Source: Lycorma delicatula
Lineage: Eukaryota; Arthropoda; Insecta; Hemiptera; Fulgoridae
NCBI RefSeq assembly: GCF_047948215.1
Contig: NC_134463.1
Location: forward strand, 56,860,201 to 56,924,200
DNA length: 64,000 bases
Reading direction: 5' to 3'
A program made the position numbers and the translations under genes. Shown here piece by piece: positions 1 to 12,200 of the stretch (position 1 is the first letter of the stretch; each line of letters opens with the position of its first letter). The notes below the pieces were generated by a model, which was given only the letters and a program-made list of their open reading frames with translations, was not told where the DNA came from and did no database searches.

Positions 1-1715
1 CGAAAGTGCAATCATATCGGAGAGGTATCTGTTGAGCGCCAGAGTAAGGAATGATTCCTGAAAGAGGGCAGCAGATCTTGTGAGTAGTTGTTAAGGGCAT
101 AGGTCAGGATGACTAAACGGCCATGTCAACATCACTCAGTCTTCTGAGTACTGCGCAGCTGAAAGCAATGGAAAACTACAGCTGCTTTTTTTCCAAGAAA
201 ATGTAGTTCTCTGCATTTTCATATAACAAAAATGGAGGAGCCTGCCAGAGGTAAACTAGTCCCTCGTTTGGATTTCTGGGTGGGGAATACTAAGGAAGGG
301 GTCACCAGAAAATTAAAAAATAACATTTTACGAGTCTGAGCATGGAATTTTAGAAGTCTAAAAGAAGGTTGGTAGGTTAGAAAATTTAAAAAGGGAAATA
401 GCAGGAAATTTAGTAAGAATTAGCGAGGTTCGGTGGCAAGAGGAAAATGACTTTTGGTCAGGTGATTTTAGAATAATTAACTCAGCTTCAAATAAAGGGC
501 AGGCAGGAGTAGGTTTCATAATGAAGGAAAAAGATGGAAGAGAGTAGAGTATTTCAAAATGTATAGCAATAGAATCATTCTAATAAGGATAAAATCAAAA
601 CCTAAACCGACAACGATTGTTAATGTCTATGCCTACAAGTGCTCATGATGATGATGAGGTAGAGTTTGTGTACAAAGAAATAGACGAAGCAATTAAACAC
701 ATAAAAGGGGATGAACATTTAATAATAGTTGGTAATTGGAATGCAAGCATTGGAAAAGGAAGGAAGGAAGGAAATAATGTGGGTGAATACAGATAGGGCA
801 AAAGAAATGAAAGAGGGGACCGACTTATCGAGTTTTGCACAAAGTATAATTTATTAATTGCCAACACCCAGTTTAAAAATCATAGTAGAAGAATATACCC
901 ATGGAAAAAGCCAGCTGATATTGCAAGATATCAGATAGATTATATCATGGTTAAGCAAAGATTTAGAAATCAATTTGTCGACTGTAAAGCTTACCTTGGA
1001 GTAGACATTGATAGCGACCATAATTTCAGATCGAAATATACTGAGATCTGAATTTAAGAGAGCATTAAAAGATTTGAATGGCAGAAAGGAACCAAACAGC
1101 AACAGTAATAATTGAATAACATAAGAAAGTAATAAAAAAAGGAGTCCGACAAGGATGTTCCCTACCCCATTACTTTTTAATCTTTACATAGAACTAGCAG
1201 TTAATGATGTTGAAGAACAATTTAGATCCGGAGTAACAGTGCAAGGTGAAAAGATAAAGATGCTACTACGATTTGCTGATGATAGAGTAATTCTAACTGA
1301 GAGTAAAAAAGATGTATAAGAAACAATAAATCGTGTGAATGAAGTCTTGTTCTAAACAAGAACAAAATGAAAGTAATGAAATGTAGTAGAAATAATGTAG
1401 ATGGATCGCTGAATATAAAAATAGGAAGAGAAAAGATTACGGAGGTAGAAGAATTTTATTATTTGGAAAAAGAATTATTAAAGATGGACAAAGCAGGAGT
1501 GATGTAAAATGCTGAAGAGCACAGGTGAAATGAGTCCCTTCAGTCAGAAATATAATATGTTTACTTCAAAGATTAATTTATACATCAGGAAAACATCTTT
1601 GAAAGTATATATTTGGAGCGTAGCTTTATATGGAAGTGAAACTGGATGACCAGAGTACCTGAGAAGAAAAAATTGGAAGCTTTTGAAATGTGGTGCTATA
1701 GGAGAATGTATATAT
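1..1715 (+). mobile_element. Decayed non-LTR retrotransposon (endonuclease plus reverse transcriptase)
   Basis: Several broken frames read like the LINE proteins often mis-annotated in insects as 'craniofacial development protein 2-like'. From about 330 to 1055 the frames show an APE endonuclease: W-N-x-R-S-L, then QAGVGFI, G-N-W-N-A-S near 735, then RNERGDRLIEFC and Y-Q-I-D-Y-I-M near 930-950. From 1141 the frame reads GVRQGC, the reverse transcriptase entry motif, and FADD is encoded at 1272-1283, followed by Y-x-W-S-V-A-L-Y-G near 1600-1640. About 85 bases separate the endonuclease end from the RT motif where hundreds of codons are expected, so the middle is deleted. There are many stops. 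The left end probably extends beyond the window. Confidence 0.8.
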
Positions 1716-1723
1716 ATAAAGAG

Positions 1724-1750
1724 TCTTAAGAACCCTGTATGTTCTTAAGA
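1724..1750. repeat. 10-bp perfect inverted repeat after the LINE fragment
   Basis: TCTTAAGAAC at 1724-1733 and GTTCTTAAGA at 1741-1750 separated by seven bases, at the 3' end of the LINE remnant. Confidence 0.5.
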
Positions 1751-3126
1751 AGAAATTGAAAGAATTTGAGGATATTTTTTACAAGTAAGAATAAAGATAT
1801 TTGTTTATATAAATGTGGATTTGGAAATGCTGCATTTTCAAGTTATTACTTGCAAAAAATTTACCCAGCTTTTAGGATAAAATGCAGCCAGTCATATTGA
1901 AATTATTGAAACTTAAATTAAGAAATAAATTTTATGTTTCATCTGTTTTTTAATTTGAAAGAATAAATAAACCAGGTCACCCAGAGCTGCATCTCAAGAA
2001 GGTTTTGGAAAGAATTATTCTAAAATAAAAAATTGATGTTAAAACATAGTGTTAAAGATTTGATGTTCAATAACTTCATTATATTGTCAGTAAACAAATA
2101 AAATTTTGCAACAAAGTTTTTGAAAATTTGACTTTTCTTAACGTACCATTATTTACTATACTATAATTTTTATTGCATTGAAAATTATTATAACTGATTC
2201 TTCTTTTCTAGTTAATGTTTGTTTATTAATAATTTCACATGACTCCACAAATAGTAGTCCATTGGTGTTGTTAAGTCAAGTAACCTAGGTGCTAATTAAC
2301 TGGATTGGTCCGTCTTGTCCAATCTAATTATTTGTAAATCTTATATTCAAATAATTCCTAACTTCTTATAAAAAGAGGAGGGGCTCTGCCATGTTGAAAA
2401 ATCATTTCTTGTCTCAGTAGAATGTCTTCTAAAAAATATGGGAGTTTATTTTCCAAGAAATTAAGTATATTTTTCATTAGGTGAGCTTCAATAATAGGAG
2501 GGCGTGTGCGTGTGCATTTTTTCCATTTGAAATATTTTTCTAAGGATGTTGTAGGAATTTAAGGTAATGATTATGTTTACTATTGTTATTATTTAAAAAT
2601 AACTTATTATTATAGTTTTAAAAAATTAACACAATTGTTAATTTAAAAATCCAGAAGTTTGATAGACTTTATTGACCTGGACTCACTATATTCACCATAA
2701 AAGCTGTTCAGTATGCTTTCTGTTGTGAGATATACAAAACATATGGTGTGTTATTTTGGTAGTGTGTAAAACTGCTAAAACAATTATTGAAAACTGATTC
2801 ATAATCTCTTATAATATAGCACTTAATTTACTACAAGTTAGCTCTAACTGAATGCAGCATAGTTAAATTGTATATTTTGAAATAAAAGAGGATGAAATTG
2901 TGTCTATGTGGAATTGTGCAACAATAACATTATTGTAATTTTTATTCATTGTGTGATATAATATAAAAATTCAGACATAATTATTAAGATGTTCAACTTA
3001 ATTCTTATACAGATTTTTATTGACTATCTGGATTCCTCTTAATGATTTATGGAATTTTAATTGCAATGTATTGACTTTTACAACTTATAATAAATAATAA
3101 TTTGAATATGGTTTTCTATTTTGCAG
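1751..3126. other. AT-rich intronic sequence, nothing recognised
   Basis: No open frame with motif, no clear repeat. It belongs to the intron upstream of exon 1; its acceptor TTTTGCAG ends at 3126. Confidence 0.6.
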
Positions 3127-3258
3127 GGGAAAAAACTATGATTTGTTAAAGCACAACTGTAACAACTTCTCAAACGAACTCAGCCAGTTTCTAGTTGGGC
3201 AGCCTATTCCACAGTATATTCTCAGTTTGCCAGAAAACATACTTAGTTTATTGGGATC
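3127..3258 (+). CDS. Exon 1: C-terminal part of PPPDE/DeSI catalytic domain
   Basis: Acceptor TTTTGCAG precedes 3127 and donor GTTAGT begins at 3259. The frame reads G-KNYDLLKHNCNNFSNEL and then QFLVGQPIPQYILSLP. This matches the DeSI-1 region around its active-site cysteine, where the human family reads EHNCNTFSNE. The cysteine codon is at 3158-3160. The partner catalytic His lies N-terminal in this family and would be on an exon upstream of the window. The exon starts with one base left over from the previous codon and ends with two bases (TC). Confidence 0.85.
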
Positions 3259-6200
3259 GTTAGTATTTATAAAATATTTTTTAAATTTTAATTTTTTTGT
3301 GTTTTGTTTATATAAACATGTATATTATTTATCTGATATTTAATGTAAAAGATGCATTTTTATTTTAATTAAAATGTAGCTGTTAATTATGAGAGCTTTG
3401 CTTGTGATTGTTCAGTTATTAGTGTCCTTTTCTGTTCTGCTGAAAATTAATTTTAAATGATAGTCATTTGTTGTAAACAGTTATGTAATTTTTATGTTGG
3501 CAAAAATTTCAAACAATTACATTGCTTTACTTCCCAGCTTTATAGTATTCTATATAAGAGGATGTATGCTAATGAGGTCATATTTTGCATGTCAGTTTTT
3601 GCAGATCTTAATGCTTTATGACTAACCCATCACAAAAAAACAATTCTAGTATTAAACTCTAAAAGGCTGTATGTACCATACACAGTGTGTCTGAAAAGTT
3701 CCCGAACTAAATTAAATAAAAATACAAATTTAAAGATAAATGAATTTACTCACATCAGCCCTCTACATAAAACCTTTCTCTAGTTATACACTCGTTACAG
3801 CACCAGTAGAGCCTGTCAAACGCTCTGGAGAAATCACTTTGTGGGATTGCCTTCAACTGCTTGGTGCAAGTCCTTTGGTTGACCGAAATGTCGTCAAAAA
3901 AGTGGCCTTTCATCTTCAACTTCAGTTTCAGGGACAGAGAATAGTCTGCTGGAGCAAAGTTGGGTGAATAGGGTGGGTGGGACAGGACGGTTATTTTATC
4001 TGGGGTGTAATAACATGTTAAAACTGTTGCCGTGTGTGCTGGGGCATTGTCGCACAAGAGAGTCCAACCTGGATCACAGAACTTGGGTTGGATTCGATGA
4101 ATGCACACATTAGGCGTTTCATTACTTCCAAATAAAATTTAGAATTCATGGTTTGACCAGATGGGATAAATTCATGATGAATCAGGCCCTTCAGTTGAAG
4201 AATGCAATCAACACCGTTTTCACTCTTGATTTTTGCTGCCTGACTTTCACCAGTCTTTGTGCTCCAGGACTCACCCAAACAGCGAATTGACACTTCGTTT
4301 GTGGATCATAGATGAAGTACCAGCTTTTATCCCCAGTTACAATTGTTTGCAAAAAATTCAGGTTGCTATCGACAGTTTCAAAGAAGTGTTGAGCGCAAGA
4401 AAGATGCATCTGTTTTTGTTCTTTGGTGGGCAATTAGTGTGGAATGAAACAAGAGCACATCTTTTGGCGGTTCATTTTTTCTATTAGAATTATACATACC
4501 ACGTCTTTACCGCTGCTATGGTCAGAAGGGTAAGATGAGGTTGTTTGAGCAGGAGTGTGTGCACTTTTGCAAGGTTTTTGTTGTGAACAGCTGTTGACGG
4601 TCTCCCACTTCATTCGTCATCATCCGACTCTCTACTATCTTTAAACCGCTTCCACGACATGTATGTTGTAGTATAAGATGCTGCTTTATCACTCAATGGT
4701 TGCTGTATCATAGAATAAGTTTCAACAAAAGATTTTTGAATTTGAACATAAAATTTGATCACGCTTCTCTGTTCTCGCACAAGGTCACATGAACACAAAT
4801 ACGTGGTCGAATATAACTCGAAACTGGAGTGACGAAACGTGATGAAATTTTGTACACACATTCATCAGATATCTACATAGTTTCTTGGTTGTCCGAGAGA
4901 TGGTGTTACTTATATCAAGAACAGAAATTTATTACGAGAACTTTTCAGACCTACTGTATATATACATATGTATGATGTTAGCCTGTTTTTTGTTTGATAT
5001 CTTCAAACTGGGTGGACTGATTTGTCAAAAATTCAGTATGATTTCTGTATGTGAGGCATTGTTGATCTTATGGGTCCCATGTCTCAAAAGTGTACTTAAA
5101 AGTGTAATTAAATTTAATAATGTAGCTATGATACTTTCTGACAGTGGTTTGTCTTATTCAGACCCCTATTGAGGTGTGGAGGCTAAAAATTCAAATTTTG
5201 TTGTTGCTTTTGGACTCATCATAATATTCTTGTATTTAATAATTAGATAATTCTATTACATTAATACATAGTTTGGTTATGTATTCTGGCAATCACAGTC
5301 AGAGGTTGGGGATAATAAACTTAATTTAAAAAAAAAAAATTCATTAGTTTTTTTTTTTAATATTTTCAAACCGATGATTTTAATAAAATTTTATATGATA
5401 CTTTTGAATATGGGTCATTGATGTGTAATTTTGTTCACACTTGCTCAAAGGAGTGGGGAGATTCGATCATCGTGGATCCTATATTTCAAAATTTGATTAA
5501 AAAAATAGAATAATTTTTTTACATAATTCTTTACTTGTACAAATATATTTTAATATTCTACTTTAATCTCCCTCCTCAGTAAGACAAAACCTTCAAAATC
5601 AAAGACAAAACCTTCAGACTTTTTTACTTATAAATTTTAACTGGCATTGACTGCTTTGGTCATTAGTCATTCATTAATAAATGCCAAGTGTGCAATGAAA
5701 CTGCGTTTAGCTATTAACTTTGGTGATCTGCAAGAACTGGTTTTGTAAATATGGCTATGGTCATCGGTAGCATTAATCCTTACTTCACATCCTTTAATTT
5801 CTTGGATGTTATTCCTTCAAATATTCTATTTTAGAACCATCATTTATGCCAAATCATCTTCTATACTATCATTTATTCTGAATTATTTCTTATAACATTT
5901 TCCCTAAAAGTTTTGAGCAAGAGGTACATTTTATTTAATTAGTTGAAAAATTAGTATTCTCTGAAATTATTCTTTTTTTATCATTTATTAACAATTTATC
6001 TTCAGCTTTTTTTCTATTGTTACATTACATCTCACTACCTATATAAAGATCATCTAGGAATTATCCAGAAACAAATAAAAATACAAATTTTATTGATGTT
6101 TAGTGTTTATACCTAAAAATTTATTATATTTTGGATTTTTACACATGTTATAAAACCAAAAACAAAATATATTTTACTGATCTGTTAGTAGTACATAGCT

Positions 6201-9200
6201 GTATTAAATATTTTCAGTTTTGTTGGTCACAAAAGTTTACTGTCAGCTGTACAATAAAGCAGTAAAAAAAATGATTATTTCTCTTGAAAATTACATCTGA
6301 TTCATATCTTACAGACAGCCTTAGTTCACTCTATTCCTTGCACAAAAGATTACTTAACTTAAAAGTTTACAGCAATAAAATATTAAATTACATTCACTTC
6401 TTTATGAATCACCCCATTGCTATTGACTAAGATTCGTATAAAGTCCGATTATAATAATAAATTTTATGAAATTAAATTTTTGTCTATGATTTTCTTTTTT
6501 CTTTTTATACATACTGTAAACAAACCACAGTGGAATTTTAATGTTTCTCAAAATTGTTCATGTTTATTTATGGAGAAATTTTTATATATTGCTTAAATTA
6601 TTTTTCTAAAATCAATCCTTTTGAGAATCATATTCCTCTGCACTAATTATATTAATCTGATCAACCTAAGAACAGAATTAATAAAGTGAAATCTGATGAC
6701 GCCTACCTTATTCCATAATTCAAGCAAGAGTGCTCACAAAAGTGGTCTTGCTTGAATTATGGAATAAGGTAGTATCATACTATTTTATTTTATTAATTCC
6801 GTACTTAGGTTGATTGGATTAATATAATTGCTTAAATTATGTATGAAAACTAAAATTTGTTCCAGATTGGGCCAATATCCTGCCCATCAATAGAATGGTT
6901 CTACTTTGCACTTCCTGAGTTACCTGAAGTTAGGTGTCAATCCAGGAAAATCGTCACACTTAGGCAGATGAGATCTGCCCACAAAATAAATATGATACTC
7001 TTGGTAGAACAACACTGGATGTAGGGAGGCTTGATTTGTTTATACCTCAGAGGGTCTCTCTATAATGAATTTTTATTCCCAATTGGGAAGGCATTCATAA
7101 AATGGTGCTGTTCATCAAGTGAAAAGCACCAGGTCTTGTCCTTTGGTTCATGACACATGTGACTAACAGCAGGATAATCTGTGACATACCGAGGTGACAA
7201 TGACACCTTGTACTGAATTTGTCAGGTTTGATATTATGAAACTGAAGGTTTAGCGGGTGGCAAATAACTTAGTTGAGCACTTTAGAGCTAGATACAAGTC
7301 ACTTGTTCATATCCCATAGCTAACTAAACTTGAGTTTTTTTTGTGGTATCCAAACAAAAAGATCAACTTAATAAGTTGTTACAACCTTGAATTATTATTC
7401 TTTCGAGTTATGTATTTATGAAGCATTCATTGTATTTTTGTTTCTTTTTTTTAATATTGTAATATGAAGTTTTTTGTAAGCCATTTGACAAACTTGGTTT
7501 AAACAAAGTAGTGATGAGAGAATGTTATGGCTACACATAATATTTTTATAATTTTTAAATCATAAAAATACATGATTTCAACAGTTATATCCATCATACT
7601 TGGCTGAAACACAAAAATTCCCTTAGTTAAAGCAACTTTACATAAGTAGGCCTGAACAAATGTTTAAGCAACAGGTGATTAAGAGAAAGTAAAATTATCA
7701 CATTGTTTACATGAGATGTGTGCACGTGCGCATGCATGCACATGTGTTTTTCAGTATTGCATAACTTAAGTTTTGTTCATGGCACATTTTGCTATAATGT
7801 TGGATTGATACTTTTTTTGTTATAAATAATATTAGAAGAACTTTTGTATTTTAAAGGTTCAAGTGTTTTATATTTTGGCTTAATTAAAGGTTATGTTTTT
7901 TTATATGTTTATTATTGTTTTTGTAGTTTGGTTTTTGAATTTTTCTTTTTTTCAGAAATTCCCGTAATAATTTAATTTATCATACTTGTAAACTTATCGT
8001 CGATAAATTGAATCGATCTTAAACATCATTTTTCACCATTGCAAATTTGGATTGTACCCTTTTATCAGGTGTGTTTTTAGATATTCCATATATTAAAAAT
8101 AATTACCTGAATGAAGTAGATTAACAGTAGTGTTCCCATAATATGAAAAAGAACTGCATATATCTCAGTGAATAAAATAACACATCTCTCAGTTTTAAGT
8201 AAATTAATATATTGCCATTCTATCTTGGAGATTAGTGAAGCGGTAGAATTTGTGATTTTCTTCCAGAAGGTTCTGAATTTGAATCCCTATCATGGATGGG
8301 ATTTTTTTAGATATTTCAAATTCATTTCTTTTAAAAAAAATTAATTTATTTGGCATATTCTTTTGTTGCGTAATATTTTATTAATTCTGTATTTAATATA
8401 TTATAATATTCCCAGATATTATATTGTACTATATTAATTATATATCCAGAATTTTATTATTAGAAATGTCCTGAACAGAACAATAACCCTATGTAAACAG
8501 ACAATATTGTTACATGAAATTGTTGAGTGAAATGAACACATATGTGTTGATATGAGTTTAGTATAATATGAGAATCAGATTTTCTTTCATTTTAACCTTC
8601 TTTTTCAGGTTTTTATCTAAAACGCACCTTTAATACATTAAAGAGATTTTATACTTTATCTGTACTGTTGTAATAAAATGATATCTTTTAGTATATTGAA
8701 CATTATTTTTATAATTTTCTAGTGATAATTTTCATTAATTGTAATTTCATTCATTTTTACAAATTTATCTGTTTATTTCAACTTTGTTCAGAAATTGTTA
8801 AATAAATTCACTGAACTTTGTCTTTTATACTATGCTGAATCTTATTTAAAATTTTCTCTCTTTCTCACAAAAAAAAAATTAAAACATTCTCCTCCTTGTA
8901 ATTTACTTTAGAGTAAAAAATTGTTCAGAAACATAGCCTGTCATTTTTTCGCATCTCTTTTCTGCAAGCTTTTATGTATTTTGTTTTAAGCCATAATATT
9001 TGCTTAAACTTCTCTCAGTTTTTAATTTGTAGCAGCGACTTTATCTCTTTCTTGGTTGAACATTACTTTATTATATATTACTTTACTAACAGTCTATGGT
9101 TGCTATTATTTATTATAAACAATAATGGTGTTATAGTTGCGTATTATAAACAATATGCAAATCTTCTATCTGTTTGTGTTTGTGGTGGCTTCATCGATGT

Positions 9201-12200
9201 CATTTAATTAAATATTTATTAGGTTTATTCTTAAAAAGAAAGTTTATTTTTAATTCATAATATATTTTTCCGTTTAGTTTAGATTTTAATGAAAACTCTA
9301 TGTTTAGCATAATTTGAGAAAGCACAGTTTAAATTGGTTTAGAGCTATCAGTTAGTGTAATAATGTGCAGTTTATTCTAGAAGTCATCAGTTAGTTTGTC
9401 TGGTTTGATGCCGTTTTCCATTTCTTTCTGTTTGTATTGTAATCTCAACACATTTACTACAGCTTAACTACTCAATTATGTATTATATATATTCTAGTCT
9501 TTATGTCTTCCTCTACACTATTTATTAAATAAAAACTTCAAATCTGTTAAACTGAATACATATATGGCCCTCTAACCTAGTTCTTCTTTTTGAAAAATTG
9601 TTACAGATTTCTCAATTTTCCTCATGAGCTTTAACAACCAACATAATTTTCAACATCCTGTAATATCAAAATTCAATGACCTCCATTCTTTTCTCTCATC
9701 TGTTTTTCCTATTGACTATGTTTCACTATGAGAAGCACTAACTTCATATAAATATCCTCGAAAATGTTTCATAATTCTTATTTCTTTATTTATTCCAGCA
9801 AATTTTTTCTGCATTAAAGCTCTCCTTTCTTCTACTTGTCTGGTTTGATGTTTGTATTACTTCATCTATTCTTTTTAATTTTACTAACTAAATATGAAAT
9901 TCTTTCACTTCCTGGATACTGCCTTCTTATCCTTTCTAATACTTAACTCCTCATTAACCTCCTTCCTGTTGAATTTCATTACAGTTATTATTTTTTTATT
10001 TTCCTAGTAATAATTACATCCCATGAAGTATTTCTTCTGACTCACTTTTGATTTTAGCAAAAAAAAAAAACGCAACAGGTGTAGATAATGTCCTTGTATC
10101 ACATTCTTTCTGAATCACAGTTCACCTTTCTTCATCTTCTACTCTAATAATTGTTACCTGAATCTTCTAGATTATAACTCCATAACTCCTTCTGTAATTT
10201 TAAGTGGTAATGTTGTTAAAATATTACAGATAGTCGTTCATAAAACAGGTAGTTCACAGTCATCTAAATCAAACAGAATCAACTAATTGAAACCTAATAT
10301 TTTATTACCTTTCGTTGAACATTGTAAACTGTGTTTTGTTGTATATATTAATTTACATTTCTTTGGTTACTATTATACTAATGTAGATCATCATACAGAT
10401 TAAAACTGGTTACTTATTTTGTAGAAATCCAAGAGTTACTGTTATTAATAACAATCACTATATTAGTTATTACTTAATTATATTAACAAAAATATCAGTT
10501 GTTTTTTGCTAATGACAGAACGATTCCTTGAAATGTCATTTTTGATATAATTATTATAAAAATAGAAACTAATATCTTTAGTTAGATAACTGCTCTGTTT
10601 TTTTTTAATCTGTTTATTTACATACAAAATAATTATAATTTTTAATAAATAGTAATTATTTATTTACTTATTTTTAGCTCATTTCGACAAACTGTAGACG
10701 GATTAGTTAGTGGAATATCTGCTTCAGTTCAAAGAGTTTCACGACCTGACAGCCCAGATTTTCTGCAGTTGGCTTCTGCAATTGAACAAGTTAGGTAGGT
10801 AATATTAAAAGTTTCAGTTCTTAATATTTAAACATGATTACTTAGATATTTTTAATTATTTATTTGTAAAAATAAAATAAAATATTGGTAATGCAATAGT
10901 TTATAGTTTAAACGTGTTTTGAGTTGCTGAAAATCTATTTTTGATGTTGACACAAACACATTTTCATATACTTGCTAATTATATGTTTCTCTTAAATTCC
11001 AGAACTACTATAATAATTAGAGCAGTTACAATACTGGTCTCTGCTTAATAATTGAATGATAAGAGCTTAAAGGGACAGGATATATCTTAAATATGAGGGC
11101 CATTTGGAAAGTTCTCGGCTGACAAAGAAAACAACATTTTTAATTTATTTTTCAGCATAGTTACCTTGTAGTTTTATGTACTTAGACCAACAACTTTGCA
11201 AATTTTTAGTATGCTTAATATATTGTGATTTGTCAACTAAATATATTATGAAGTTGCCTCAGCTTTGACTGTATCAGTTGAAGTAAATCTTCATCCAGTG
11301 AAACATTACTTCATGTGTGGGAAGATGAAGTAATCACTACGAGCCAAATCGAGCAAATATAACACATATTGATGCACTTCAAATCACGGGTCATGAAGTT
11401 TTGCAGCAACAACCTGAGATGTGTGTGTTGGCGCATTATCATAGTGAAAGAGCACTATTTTTGGCCAGATGTGGACTGGCCAAAAAGAAAACTAGACCCT
11501 TAAATCAGTCCAGTACTGAAGCATAATACTCCCCAGTGATGGCCCTGCTATTTCAAAGTAGTCATGTATAAGCACCACACCATGAGAATCAAAAAAAAAA
11601 AAAAATCATAGCTATGACTTTTCCTGCATAAAGAAATGTTTTTACTTTCTTTGATGCTCCTTTACCTACTCCCACCTACTATTTGGTCTCTTACTTGTAA
11701 TTGTGAATCTGTGTTTCATCTGTCATTTTAAAACATCAAAGAAACTCACCAGAATCACATTTAAATAAGTCTAAACATCCTTGAGAAGTTTTCAGTCAAA
11801 TGCATTGTTGGTCAGCTGTTAACAAACGTGGCACCCATTGAGCAGAAGATTTCTTCATACCCAAAATATAGTGGACTATAGAGATGTTTGCTATCTCAGT
11901 AAGCTCATGTACCTTCCAACACTGATCATTTAATACCATTGTCAAATTTTTTAACTGTTTCATTAGTCATAGTGGTTTGTGAACAACCTGAGGATTCATC
12001 TTCTTGATTGTATGTATATTCAGCAGCCAACTTCTTTACTGTCTAAAACAACGGGGAAAACCCTCTAAAGTAGAAACTAACTCTTTTTGTATGTTCATGT
12101 CGGCTTAAACCTTTTAAAACAACGTACTTTATAACAAATATAACTAGAATTTTATCCAGAAAATGTCAAAACTTGTTTGTTTACTTGATCACCACAAATG

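Noticed and set aside
3740..4487. Plus-strand open frames of 75-84 codons
   Set aside because: They are antisense to the mariner transposase, whose motifs are on the minus strand.
8974..9207. 77-codon plus-strand frame rich in Phe, Ile and Leu
   Set aside because: AT-rich intron composition gives such hydrophobic frames by chance; no motif and no splice context.
10020..10080. Pyrimidine tract and A run considered as another exon boundary
   Set aside because: No open frame in a compatible phase on either side.
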